From: Perognathus longimembris pacificus
Taxonomy: Eukaryota; Chordata; Mammalia; Rodentia; Heteromyidae
Reading direction: 5' to 3'
DNA: 64,000 nt
NCBI RefSeq assembly: GCF_023159225.1
Contig: NC_063161.1
Span: 71,514,767 to 71,578,766 of the forward strand
Position 1 is the stretch's first letter; the number at the start of each line of letters is the position of its first letter. Shown here one piece after another: positions 47,330 through 57,781 of this stretch. Under the pieces are notes generated by a model that ran no database searches, was not told where the DNA came from, and saw only the letters and a program-made list of their open reading frames with translations. The translations under genes were made by a program, and so were the position numbers.

Positions 47330-48145
47330 TAACTTATGTTCTTAAACTATAAGTACAAGCCAGGATCTGCCCTCCCTCCACCCTCTCCTCCTGCTCTGCC
47401 TCCACCTCCCCTTATTCTTCCTCTGTCTGTCCATCCTCGTCCATCAGTCCATCCATCTATCCATCCATCCACGTGTGTCAGTCTGTGTCTCTCCATGCCA
47501 GGCTGCAAGGACTGGAGTGCAAGTTCTCCAACCTGCAGGGGCTCAGGGCCTCCTGTCTGTCCTCCTCTCTGTCCTCGCATCCACACAGACGCCTCCTGAT
47601 CCAGAGCCCAGAGGATCATCGGCACGGACCTCTCGCTGGGCCCGGACTCAGTGGCTGCCCTCGCACTCTCCAGGGCTGGCCAGGTTGTCCTCTCCCTGGC
47701 CTGGGCCTGCCCGGGTGCCGCGGCGGTTTACCCGCGCCGCTTCCTGCTTGGTTTGGGCTTCCTTCCCTGGGGGATGCCTCTTATCTCTTTTTACCATTTG
47801 GTGAACGTTGGTGCCAGAACCAACCTCTTGGGGGGGGTGGGGGATGAAGAAAGGCAAGGCCAGGTGTGCCTCTCCCATCCATTCCGCTGGCCACTGGGCC
47901 AGGCCGGGCGGGGTCAGCAAGCGCTGAGCAGTCTCCAGAGCATAGCCACAACTTCATGTTCCGCATGCAACCCAGGCAGGTGACAGAGGGAGCTGGGAAA
48001 ATACCGAATGCATAGCCAGCACCGGCTGTGCCATGGGACGGAGGGCTGCCCCCCCCCGGTCCCCCCCCCCGCCCCCGGTTCAGGAGCTCTGGGTTATTTG
48101 TGACCAGTGTTAAGTGTGAGAACCTGCCTTATACACCGGACTTCC
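47330..48145. other. Unique intergenic sequence with short CCAT repeat
   Basis: 47430-47475 is CCAT repeat. The rest is GC-rich with no recognised gene. Confidence 0.5.
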
Positions 48146-48149
48146 TCAG

Positions 48150-48345
48150 CGGGGCAGTGTGGCAGATGCCTGTAATCCCAACTACCAGAGGCAGAAGCAA
48201 GAGAATCTCAAGTTCAAGGTCAGCATGGGTACAAGTTAGTGAGGTCCTAGCTCAGAAACAAAATATAAACTAAAGGACTGGCTCCAGCCATCCAGGGTTT
48301 GCCTAGGAAGCTAAAAGGCGCTGAGAATCCATCTGAGTGCAACAA
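48150..48345 (+). mobile_element. B1-dID-type SINE
   Basis: GGCAGATGCCTGTAATCCCA with a decayed right arm; a T run follows at 48355-48367. Confidence 0.65.
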
Positions 48346-48379
48346 GTTGTTGTGTTTTTTTTTTTTTAATAAAAGAATG

Positions 48380-48608
48380 AAATGTGGCTCATGCCTGTTA
48401 TTCCAGCTACTCAGGAGACTGAGATCTGAGGATCATGGTTCAAAGCCAGCCAGGGCAGGAAAATCTGTGAGACTCTAATCTCCATTTATCTTCACCAGAA
48501 AACTGGAAGTGGAGCTGTGGTCCCAAGTGGTGGAGCACTACCCTTGAACACAAAGAGCTCAAGGACAGTGCCCAGGCCCTGAGTTCAATCCCCACAACTG
48601 ACAGAAAA
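48380..48608 (+). mobile_element. B1-like/Geo dimeric SINE
   Basis: Complete copy: CTCATGCCTGTTATTCCAGC, then GGAAGTGGAGCTGTGGTCCC and CCACAACTGACAG. Confidence 0.9.
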
Positions 48609-48699
48609 TGAAAATAGAGAAAAAAAGGAAGACTCAAGAGGTAGAACACCTGTCTGGCAAGTGCAAGTCCTGAACCTGCGGGAACAAGAAAAGTCAGAA

Positions 48700-48922
48700 G
48701 AGCTGGGTGCTGGTGGCCCCCGCCTGTTATCCCGGCTACTCAGGAGGCTGAGATCTGAAGATCCCGGTTCAAAGCCAGATAGGGAAGGAAAGTCCGTGAG
48801 ACTCTAATCTCCACCAGAAAACTGGAAGTGGCCCTGTGGCTCAAGTGGTGGAGCGCTAGCCTTGAGCGGGAAAGCTCAGAGACAGCACTGGATGGCACTG
48901 AGTTCGAGCGAGTCCCAGGCCC
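48700..48922 (+). mobile_element. B1-like/Geo dimeric SINE at the edge of a CpG island
   Basis: This is a complete copy whose 3' end (GAGTTCGAGCGAGTCCCAGG) merges into the CpG island. Confidence 0.88.
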
Positions 48923-49380
48923 GCAGTGCCCTTGCGGAGGCGGCGCCGATCCCGCGCGCACCCGGCAGGGGGCGCGGTCTCGCCGGCCCGAGCCGCGGCG
49001 GCCGCGGAGCGCTGGGCCCGGAACCCCCGCGAGGGCCCGGGGGAGCCGCCCGGGCCCGCGTCCCCCCGCCCGGGCCCGTGCCCCGCCGCCCTGGCCCGCG
49101 CCCCGCCGCGATCCGGCCCGCGTTTTCCCGCCGCCCGCCGCCGCTTTCGCAAGCCGCGGCTTTGCTAATGGTTTTCTCCTAACCTCTCCCAATAATTGTG
49201 ATCCGCCCGCCGGGGGCCAGGTGCCGGCGCCGGCCGGGGAGCAGCCGCGAGCACCCCGGAGCCCGCCGGACCCCGCACCCCGGAACCCCACACACCCCGC
49301 GCGCCGCCGGCCAGGCCCGAACCCCGCACCCCGCACCCCGCACCGGGCGGCGCGCGCGCTCCCCCAGGCCGGCCACCCTG
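48923..49380. promoter_or_regulatory. Intergenic CpG island
   Basis: About 450 bases of very high CpG density (GCGCGC, CCGCGG and CGGCCG runs). They surround a short AT-richer core at 49158-49200 (CTTTGCTAATGGTTTTCTCC, then CAATAATTGTGATCC) that looks like a protected element. No known gene starts here. It is a candidate promoter of an unannotated transcript or a regulatory island. Confidence 0.6.
48960..48978 (+). promoter_or_regulatory. CTCF-like motif in the CpG island
   Basis: ACCCGGCAGGGGGCGCGGT contains the CTCF core GCAGGGGGCGC. Occupancy is inferred only. Confidence 0.5.
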
Positions 49381-49563
49381 GGAGGCTGCGGCCGAGGGTG
49401 GAGGAGCCCGGGCAGGAAAGCCGCGACACCCTCACCTCCAGGGAACCCGCAGAAAACCAGACGTGGAGCTGTGGCCCAAGGGCAGAGCGCCAGCTGTAAG
49501 TGAAAAAGCTCAGGCCCAGGCCCCAGGCCCTGGGTTCGAGCCCCAGGACCGCCATACACAGAA

Positions 49564-49642
<79 letters not shown>
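49381..49642 (+). mobile_element. B1-like/Geo SINE with CAGA/CA tail
   Basis: The B1 arm is CpG-rich and partly lost. The Geo arm (GTGGAGCTGTGGCCCAAGGG) is complete. The tail is (CAGA)7 then about 25 CA units, 49561-49642. Confidence 0.87.
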
Positions 49643-49644
<2 letters not shown>

Positions 49645-49901
49645 CTCCCGCTTGGAGCATGCTGGGCTCCCACACCTCTTGCCTGGTCAGATTCTGCCTG
49701 TGGGGCTCCCACCATTCCTGGGGACTCCCCACCATTGCCACCTCCTCACACACAGCATTGGGGTGGCCAGCTTGTGGGGAGGGGAGAAGAGGAGGACACA
49801 CAGGGAAGGGAGCAGAGGGAACCAGGCCCCTGAATCTCACCAGGTCTGGTGCTGGATGGGGGGGGTGGGGAGGGGGGGGAGGCTGAGGCCCCGCTGAATT
49901 T

Positions 49902-50068
49902 GGTGCGGGCCCTGGAACTCAGGGCCCGGCCACTGCCCCTGAGCCTCTGTGCTCAACGCTCTATCACTTGAGCCACAGTGCTACTTCCTGGTTCATTGGC
50001 CATAAGTATCCCCCAGACTTTCCTGTCTGGGGCTGGCTTTGAACCGCAATCCTCACATCTCAGCCTCC
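49902..50068 (-). mobile_element. B1-like/Geo SINE, 5'-truncated
   Basis: The minus strand lacks the first part of the B1 arm beyond GGAGGCTGAGATGTGAGG. Confidence 0.8.
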
Positions 50069-50069
50069 T

Positions 50070-50530
50070 TTTCTTTGCAGTGCGTTCCTCTGAGTGGCAA
50101 AGTGAGCACCCGCCCTCCCTCCCGCACAGACGGAGCGCGCTTGTCACGACTCCTTGGCGATAAACACTGTTTTCCACGAAATAAAATCTGTTTTCACTCG
50201 GAGCATCAGGTGTGCGTTTCCCGCGCTGCTGTGAGGGAGTAGATAATCACGGTTTGTTAGTGACACGATCGCGAGGGAATCAATACTCCCCTCCCCTCTC
50301 CCCACCGCAGCAGAGTCTACAGCCATCTACAGCTTTTGTGTGTTTTCTGAATTTTTACAGAGAATGTCTTTTTTCTTCTTTTCTTCCCAAACACAGGAAC
50401 TCCTGGTGCTCGGATGAGGGGTTTACCTCTCAAAGAACGAGAATGTGCGTGCTGCCTCCCTCTTCTTCCCCTGAAAACCCGACACCTAAAGGCCCCCACG
50501 TTTTTGGATGCTACACATTCTCCAGAACCA
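50070..50530. promoter_or_regulatory. SINE-free candidate conserved element
   Basis: It is balanced in composition and free of repeats. Motifs include GATAAACACTG, GTAGATAATCACGGTTTGTTA and TTTTCACTCGG. Enhancer status is inferred from composition only. Confidence 0.35.
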
Positions 50531-50539
50531 TTAAGCCCA

Positions 50540-50895
50540 CCAGAGGTGGCACCCCGAGCCTGTCATCTGAGCTCCTTGGGAGGCAGAGAGCTGGAGGGTC
50601 ACAATTGGAGGCCAGCCTGGGCAGAGTGAAGACTCCGTAAGACCCCATGTTCGACCAGTGGCCCGGTGTGGTGGCGCATGCCTGGCCCCCAGCCGCCACG
50701 CAGAGCACACGTTAGAGGGATTTACAGCCCACGCCAGGGCAGAAAACTCCCCAAGACTCCATCTCCAAAAACAACCAGCAAAAAGCTGGCCTAGAGCGGT
50801 GGCTCAAGTGGCCGAGCAGCAGCTGTGAGCACAAAGCAGGGAGAAGCAAGGCCCCGAGTTCATACCTTAGGCCCGCATTCAGGAGCTGGCGCATC
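50540..50895 (+). mobile_element. Three-part B1-B1-ID composite SINE
   Basis: Arm 1 is GAGCCTGTCATCTGAGCTCC, arm 2 starts CCCGGTGTGGTGGCGCATGC, and arm 3 is ID-like (AGAGCGGTGGCTCAAGTGGC), ending GAGTTCATACCTTAGG. It has the same order as 36898-37215. Confidence 0.7.
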
Positions 50896-50899
50896 TGCC

Positions 50900-51640
50900 T
50901 AGCCAGCAGCGGCCCCGAGTTCAAACCCAGGCAGTGTTCACGGCATTCATTGTGTGCCCGGGAGAAGGTGCTTGTGGGAGCCTGGCCACACCAGTGTGGG
51001 GAGGGCGGGGAGGACAGGGCGGAGAGGGCAGCACCTACTGTGGCTGGCTGGCTCACCTTGCAGGACCCTCAGCTGGCACTCACAGGAGCCCTCCGGGCCA
51101 GTGCTAGGTGGGCGAGCGCCACCCCCACCGCCCAGAGAGGCAGGGAGCAGAGAAGCCAGGGCACCCCTCAGACATTCCTGTCCCCCTGGGGCTGTGTCCT
51201 GCCCCTCCACCACAAGCCAAGGGGGCCAGCGTGCCCACGACAGACCCCCCCCCCCCAGGCCCAAGCCAGGTCCTCATTCTGCAGGCCAAACAGCCCAAAC
51301 AGGAAGGAGAAATCGACAGGCCACCTGGCCCCTGTGGCTCTCCCTCTTCAGGGCTCCAGCCTCTGTGCCCGCCGCGTGGCCACCACAGGACCCTTGCACC
51401 TGCTGCCCCCCCTGCCTGAAGAGGACCTGGCCTCTCCACAGCCATCAGATCATCCTCTTCCCCGCTCCCTGCCCCCACCCCGCCAGCCTCTCAAGATGTA
51501 TTCGGTCACATCTGCCCCGTCCAGGGTCTGCTTTCCTCAGTTCATTCCAGCCTCTGCTCACAGACCAGCTCATGGGGGAGCTGTCCATACCACCCCCTTT
51601 ATAACACAGCCAGGACCCTTGATCTGCTTCATCACTTTTA
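50900..51640. other. Unique GC-rich intergenic sequence
   Basis: A C run lies at 51247-51256. Two overlapping open frames of more than 200 codons here have no recognisable domains. Confidence 0.5.
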
Positions 51641-51641
51641 C

Positions 51642-51870
51642 TCTTCAGTCGTGGGGCTTGAACTCAAGGCCTGGGTGTTGTCCCTGAGTTCTTTTGCTTA
51701 AGGATAGTGCTCTACCACTTGAGCCACAGCACCACTTCTGTGTTTTTGGAGGTTCACTGGAGGTAAGAGTCTCACAGACTTTCCTGCCCAGGCTGGCTTT
51801 GAACTGCGACCCTCAGATCTCAGCCCCCTGAGCAGCTGGGATGACAGGTGTGATCCACAGCGCCTGGCTG
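51642..51870 (-). mobile_element. B1-like/Geo dimeric SINE
   Basis: This is a complete minus-strand copy. Confidence 0.88.
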
Positions 51871-52071
51871 CTTTGTCATTCCTCCCAGCCTCTGGAGCCT
51901 CCCTGGCAAAGCCTGGGTTTGATGAGATTTGTGTCATTTTGTTTGTATCCTCAGTGTGCACCATGTAATGTTGGAAAGTTGCAAAAGAAAAATGAAAATG
52001 AAATTGCCTCTGTGTTTGTTGAATGAGTGAATTCACTCCATGCTTGCTTGCTTGGTCTGTGTTGTGCTTTT

Positions 52072-52228
52072 TAAAAAAATTTTTTGAGTGGATGGAGCAA
52101 GCTCCTATTCCATCTCCGAGGCCCAAAAATCCACTTACTATATTGTCCTTGGATAGAGGACGTATCAGATATTAAACTGATAAGAACAGATACTACACTT
52201 GATCTTAGCCAAAAGGCCGAGAAGTGAT
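52072..52228 (-). pseudogene. U2 snRNA retropseudogene, 3'-truncated, with 14-bp TSD
   Basis: The minus strand begins exactly at the U2 5' end (ATCACTTCTCGGCCTTTTGG, one change from U2) and continues through the branch-site-pairing sequence GTGTAGTATCTG, stem IIa and the Sm-like ATTTTTGG to the CCACTC segment. There it stops: the 3' stem-loops III and IV are missing and an A/T-rich tail follows. TGTGTTGTGCTTTT is repeated at 52058-52071 and 52229-52242. Changes near the Sm site and the missing 3' half make it non-functional. It looks like an L1-mediated retrocopy. Confidence 0.95.
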
Positions 52229-52242
52229 TGTGTTGTGCTTTT

Positions 52243-52352
52243 GAGATAGGGTCTTGCTATATAGCTCAGGCTGGCCTCACACTCCTGCTCCTCCTGCCTT
52301 ATGAGCTTCCTGACAGCTGGGATTACAGGAGGGCACCGCCACGCCTGGCTCA
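52243..52352 (-). mobile_element. B1-like monomer
   Basis: The minus strand reads AGCCAGGCGTGGCGGTGCCC, then CTCCTGTAATCCCAGCTG. Its tail side adjoins the U2 copy, which inserted at the T-rich end of this element. Confidence 0.85.
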
Positions 52353-52970
52353 CACCAGGCCTGCTGAGAGGCACCTAAGGAAATCCCCCATCATCCTCAC
52401 CTTCACCTTTACTGGCTGGTCTTCCCTTTCCAACTTCTGCCCCAGCCCCCAGCCCCTTCCTCGGTCTCCTCTCCTTTCTCCACTCCCAGGTGAGCTGGCA
52501 CAGGGCTGGGCATTCTGCTTCCTCACCTGTGTAACCCTCCCAGCCACCTGCCCAGGCAGACTCTGGGCCCATGCCTGACAGGTGGGGCTCTCTCTCTTTC
52601 TCTCTCTATCTCTCAGGGCCTTCCTTTCAGAGCCCCTCAGGAGTGGGGGGAGTGGGGGGAACCACCTCCCTGGCGCTTTTCCCCCAGTACCTCAGGGCAG
52701 CAGGGCCTGGGGGGCCAGGGCCCCCTGCCGGCCATTGCTGAGCCATGGATGGTTTCAGGGTCACCCGCCAGCCACAGGTCCCAGGGTTCAGTGAAGGGGG
52801 GTGTTCAGTGACCTCAGGTCCCAGAACGGCTGGTGGAACTGCCTGACCTTGCCCCCCCCACCACTGCCTGCCCACCAAAGATTCAGGTATTCTAAAGAAT
52901 ACCTCCTTTCATGGACCCCCCAGGACATGGCATGGACAGGACCTGGATGGCCCCCGTGTAACCCAGGCGC
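52353..52970. other. Unique intergenic sequence
   Basis: No gene or repeat was recognised apart from a short CT run (52589-52615). A small B1 scrap follows at 52975-53045. Confidence 0.5.
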
Positions 52971-53167
52971 TCTCCCAACTTTCAGTCCTCCAGCCTCAGC
53001 CTCCCTGGGATTACAGCGCAAGGATTACAGGTGTATGCACGGCTCCTCACACCTCTTCTCCTCTGGGCAGTACCAGGATTTGCACATTTACTTGCCTGCC
53101 TCTCTGTCACTGGAGCCACACCTCCAGTCTGACTTTTTGCTGGTTATTTCTATCTTTATTATTATCT

Positions 53168-53505
53168 TTGTGTGTGTGCTGGTCTTGAGGCTTGAACTCA
53201 GGGCCTGAGTATTTTTTTGCTTGAGGCTGGTGCTCTACCACTTGAGCCACAGCTCCACTTCTGGCTCTTTGCTGCATCATTGGAGATGAGATTCTCACGG
53301 GCTTTCATGCCTGGGCTGGCTTTGAACCCTGATCTGAAACTCCTAAGTAGCTAGGATTACAGACATGAGCCCCTAGCACCTAGCTTTGCTGGTGATTTTG
53401 GAGATGGAGTCTTCGATTTTTCTGCCTGACCTTGGTCTTGAACCTTGATCCTCTGGATCTTAGCCTCCTGAGCAGTTCAGATTATAGACCTGAGCCACAG
53501 CCTCC
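53168..53505 (-). mobile_element. B1-like/Geo SINE with GT tail, then an older B1 remnant
   Basis: 53168-53385 is a complete minus-strand copy with a short GT tail. 53386-53505 is a second, more decayed B1-like arm in the same orientation. Confidence 0.78.
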
Positions 53506-53659
53506 TCCAGGACTGAGCTGTGGTGGGGGGGCTGTTGGACCCCCAATTGTGCACCAGCGGGGATACATGAGCCCCTTTCGGGCTTGGAGCCCGAGGCGCA
53601 CCCTCATGCTCCGTCTGCGGGCGCCATCCAGGGCCGGGGGTGGGGGGGCGCCATCCAGG

Positions 53660-53735
53660 GCCGAGCCTCCCATCTGTGAAATGGGGCTGATGATACTGAC
53701 CTACCTCATCGCCGAGTTATGAGGATTAATTAATG
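53660..53735 (-). mobile_element. MIR fragment
   Basis: CCCATCTGTGAAATGGGGCT, then CTACCTCATCGCCGAG and ATGAGGATTAATTAATG are the reverse complement of the MIR 3' core. Confidence 0.75.
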
Positions 53736-53905
53736 TTTACAGAGGACCCGGGGCGCCCGGATGAAAGGCAGCGGGCGCTGAGCGGCCTCATTACTGTAAT
53801 TACATGACACCATTATATCTGGGGCCAAGGGCTTTCCACAGCTCCATCTATTACCCACGGTGGCCGATGGAGGTAGATAACTCCCGGCTCCCCCCACCAG
53901 CGCTG
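53736..53905. promoter_or_regulatory. SINE-free candidate enhancer next to a MIR
   Basis: CATTACTGTAATTACATGAC (53790-53809) holds a near-palindromic pair of homeodomain TAAT sites. A MIR directly beside it suggests a long-preserved stretch. Confidence 0.4.
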
Positions 53906-54359
53906 GTGCTCGCAGCTCCAACACAGCCCCTTCTAGAACATTCCATCCTGCTGGGAAGAAAGGACACAAGAGTCTCCCCACCTAGGCCCCTCGGGATGGG
54001 AAGGGGCTGAGGAGACTTCAGAAGGCAAAGAGACCCCCCCCCCGGGTCTCCTCTTTAGAGATTCAGTCTTGGGGTGCCTCATCCTCAGTCATCTTGGCTG
54101 GTCTCTCTGTTTTGGGGGAGGGAGGAAGGACCCCCTTCTAGGTTCACCTGGGAGCCCTGTGGGGTCCTTTTATTTTTATTTCTTAAAAAAATAATTTTTC
54201 CCTGGCTGCGATTCAGATCCTGCTTCCAGACCCCCCAAAAAGAAGACAGCATGGCCGCCCCCTGCCCCCCGGGATTGTCAGCACCCCTGTTTATGCAGTC
54301 TGGTGTTCAACCTTCCACCCACACTTCTCGGCACCCCGATCTGACCGGGGAGGCCAAGA

Positions 54360-54490
54360 GCTAGATCAGAAAGAAATATAATTACCTTTTTATAAGCTTA
54401 TAACCCGGGCTCTGCCCTCCCCACCCGCCACGGCTGCAAATTATACCATTATCGACCCCTAATTACAGGCAGCGCAATGCGGGTCCCCCA
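54360..54490. promoter_or_regulatory. Candidate enhancer with TAATTA/TTATAC cluster
   Basis: AAATTATACCATTATCGACC and CCCTAATTACAGG lie within 45 bases, in a repeat-free region. Confidence 0.4.
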
Positions 54491-54499
54491 GACCAGATT

Positions 54500-55215
54500 G
54501 GGGTTCCAAGATTACGTCCCCATGCCCTTCAGTCCCTTGGGAAAGAAATTGCTCCATCAAGAGGGAAGGGAGGTCACCTGGATTTCTACACATCACAGAC
54601 GCTCCCCTAAAACAACAGAGACATCCCTTCCCCTCCCCCCTGCTCACACACACCCTGGGGGCTCCCCCAAAACACATCGGCTCACCCCACAGTGTGCGAA
54701 ATGTCTGAGACCTTGGCAGGAACAGATCCAGACAGGTGAGGGCAAAACCTGAGGGGCGGAGGGCAGGGCCCCGGGCTCTGGGAAAGGCAGGAGAAGCTTC
54801 TAGAAGAAGTGCACAGGACAGCAGAGTGGAGACACCAGGGCCAGGCTGGGTCCCCTCCCCACTCCGTGTGACTCTTGGGGCACTGGCGCCCTTCCAGCTG
54901 TCCTCACAACATGGAGACAACACACTGGACCAGGAGTGTCCAGGCCCCAGCCCTCCCGCAGGGTGACCTGAGGGTGGGCGAGGTCCAGGCGAGGCAGAGG
55001 AGCCAGCAGAGAGGAGGGTGGGGACCACACCAGGGGGGCTCCTCAGTCCCTACCAGGACTGCCCATAGGCTACCCTCCACCCTTCTGGGGACCCCAGGAG
55101 CTGAGGAGGGGTCTCAGGCCCCCAGAACTCCTGGGCAAGAGCCAGGGCAGGGCGGGTGTCACCTGCTCACCCTTCTGCCAGCTGGCACTTGGTGCCTCCC
55201 AGCCCTGGCCTCCTT
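54500..55215. other. Unique GC-rich intergenic sequence
   Basis: No gene or repeat was recognised. Confidence 0.5.
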
Positions 55216-55219
55216 TGCC

Positions 55220-55428
55220 TTTTCTTTGGGGGATTCTGGAGTTTGAACTCAGGGTCTTGTGTTTGCTGGGCAGCTGGCCTGCCTCAAGCTCTACTCCCAA
55301 CCTTTCTGCTTCAATTTGTTTTCCAGATGGGGTCTTGCTCTTTTGTCTGTGATAACCTTGGACTGTGATCTTCCTATCTCCACCTTCTGAGTAGCTGAGA
55401 TTACAGGTGTGCATTGCTATGCCCGGCT
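55220..55428 (-). mobile_element. Old B1-dID-type SINE
   Basis: The minus strand shows ATAGCAATGCACACCTGTAA, then an ID-type arm ending TTCAAACTCCAGAATCC. Confidence 0.7.
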
Positions 55429-55537
55429 CTCTCTTGGCCTTTCTGCTTTCTTCTTCCTGGACTGGCCCATGGTGACAGTCTCTCCCACCCTCCCTCATCA
55501 CACTTGACATGTCAGGTCCTGGGTGCTTTAATTTAGC

Positions 55538-55540
<3 letters not shown>

Positions 55541-55584
<44 letters not shown>

Positions 55585-55765
55585 CTTGAACTCAGGGCCT
55601 AACCCTTAGTTTTTTCACTCAAGACTGGCACGCTACCACTTGAGCCACACTTCCAGCTTTTTGCTGGTTAGCTGGAGCTAGGAGTTTCAAGGACTTTCCT
55701 GCCTGGGCTGATCCTCCGATCTCAACCTCCTGAGTAGCTGGGATTACAGGCGTATGCACCAGTAC
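55541..55765 (-). mobile_element. B1-like/Geo SINE with CT (GA) microsatellite tail
   Basis: (CT)n at 55541-55581 lies exactly at the Geo 3' end of a minus-strand copy missing some internal sequence. Confidence 0.88.
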
Positions 55766-55779
55766 CCCCTGTGAGTGTC

Positions 55780-56080
55780 CCTGACCCCATCCTCACAAAG
55801 CCACCGAGGCCTCAGGCTCAGAGCTGCCCAGTGTTTCCTCCATCCGGCCGGCAGGCCACTCTCGCTGTGGCCCGTCCCCAAGTCACATACATGTTGTAAA
55901 ACCTCCTTTGCGCATTTGGATTCAAAGCCCCGCAAAGTGCAGACACCCCCGCGCAAGCCGCTGCGCAGTTATGGAAAGTCTGACATGTGTGGGAACATAT
56001 GGCGGGAGTTTCACTTGCTGCGCCTTTTTAACGTTGGACGGGCACACGCGCCAGGCATCTGTGCCTCGGGAAGAGGAAAG
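55780..56080. promoter_or_regulatory. SINE-free candidate conserved element
   Basis: It is CpG-containing but balanced in composition, with TTGCGCATTTGGATTCAAAG, ATATGGCGGGAGTTTCACTT and CTTTTTAACGTTGG. Function is inferred only. Confidence 0.35.
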
Positions 56081-56439
56081 GCTGGGAGCTATGGGGAAGC
56101 CAGGGGATCTGGGTCCTGTCCCCCCCCCCCCACCACCAGCACTTACCCCGCCTGCCAGGCTGCAGGAGGGGGAGGTCTGCATTGGTTCCTTCCCTCCTTG
56201 TGCTCCTCATCAGCTAGCTTCCCCCAGGACACCGCAGCCTGGGGGGCCCGATGGCTACGTTGATACTGTTTCTCCTTCATCACTGATCTTTCTGGAAGTG
56301 ACAGTCGGGACATTTTGGCCTCTCCATGGAGAAGTGGTCCTGGTTCTTGGGGGGGATATAGGGTCTTGATGTCCAGGACCCTTTCCCTCTGCTGGATTCC
56401 ATTTCTAAACACAGCCTGGTCAGGTGAGAAAGTCAAGGC

Positions 56440-56665
56440 CTAGCCTAGATAGGGTAGTTCACGCCTATAATCCCAACCACCTAGGAGCCCAAGCCAGGAG
56501 GATGGAGTTCTGAGGCTGACCCAGGCAAAAAAGCATGAGACCCTATCTGAAAAAAAAAAAAAAAGAAGCTAAAGCAAAAACGTTCCGGAACATGGCGTGA
56601 ATGGGAGAGTGCCCTTCTAGTAGGCACATGGCACTGAATTCAAATCCCAGTATTGGAAAAAAACC
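56440..56665 (+). mobile_element. B1-dID-type SINE
   Basis: B1 arm (GTTCACGCCTATAATCCCAA), A-rich linker (56549-56566) and a decayed ID arm ending AATTCAAATCCCAGTATTGG. Confidence 0.75.
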
Positions 56666-57554
56666 AACCCAAGCCAAGTCCCAAGGCAGGAGATGTGACC
56701 ACACGCCCCTCAGCGCCAGCCTCAGCCTCCGTGTGGCCCCTGGGAGCCCCACCTGCCCATCAAGGGGGGGCTCTCACACAACCCCTGGCTCAGCTGGGGC
56801 TGGGGGAGGGGGCACGGGCAGGTCAGAACCACTCACTCTGAGCAGCTTGGAAAACAACAAAGCAGGCTTGCAAACAGCCATGGGCCCAGGGCAAGTTGGG
56901 GTTTAGATGAGGCCACCTAACAAAAATACTAAATGGAGACCCAGAGTGCCCTTACCTAGTCCCCACCTCCCCAGCTACCAGAAGCCGCCACTGGCACAGC
57001 AATGCCAACCTGCCTTTCTCACTTTGATTTAAAACAACAACAAGAAGCCCCAGAGGTGAAATCAAACATTACCCATCATCTCCTATGAGCCCCTCGTGCA
57101 CCCACCCCCTAGCAGCCAGTGACCTGGATTTGGGGGGGTCATCTCCAACCCTACAGAGAGGGAGGGGGCCCCAGCCCAGGTCACAAATGCCTTATTTGGT
57201 TGTTCTTTAATCAAAGCACGGAACAAAAACAAGAGTGAGGCAGGTGGGTGGAGAGATGAGATGAGGGTAAGATGACAGCCCTGTCACCATCCTGGTATTT
57301 TGAGCTTTTGCGATGGCGCCCGGCACACAGGTTGGCAGAGCCCATGGGGTAATTGATCCCCTGGGCGCCACCTGCCAGCGCCTGCCAGCACCTGCTCCGC
57401 CCTACTTTAGTTTCAGCCTTCAGGTGTGGAGAAGCAGAAAGGAGAAGCTGACCCACCCGTCCAGCCGTTAGCCCCATGGACAAATGGCTCTGGCCTTCCC
57501 CATACCCACAATGTCCCTGGCTTTTTGTCCCTTTCTTCCCCTCCTTTTATTTGC
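56666..57554. other. Unique intergenic sequence
   Basis: No gene is recognised. GGGCGCCACCTGCCAGCGCC (57363-57382) and GATGGCGCCCGGCAC (57312-57326) are CTCF-like but weak. Confidence 0.45.
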
Positions 57555-57781
57555 TCTCTTACTGGGGCTGGAACTCAGGGCCTGGGTGCTGTCCTTGAGC
57601 TTTTCACTCAAGGCTGATGCTCTACCACTTGAGCTATAGCTTCAGGTCTGGCTTGTTGCTGATGGATTGGAGATAAAGAGTCTCACAGACGTTCCTGCCC
57701 TGGCTGGTTGTGAACTGTGATCCTCCGATCTCAGCCTCCTGAGTAGCTGGGATGACAGGTGTGAGCCACCAGCGCCTGGCT
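57555..57781 (-). mobile_element. B1-like/Geo dimeric SINE
   Basis: This is a complete minus-strand copy. Confidence 0.88.

Noticed and set aside
48740..49840. 366-codon open frame on the - strand
   Set aside because: It reads through two SINEs, the CpG island and a CA repeat. High GC removes stop codons, and no domain is recognisable.
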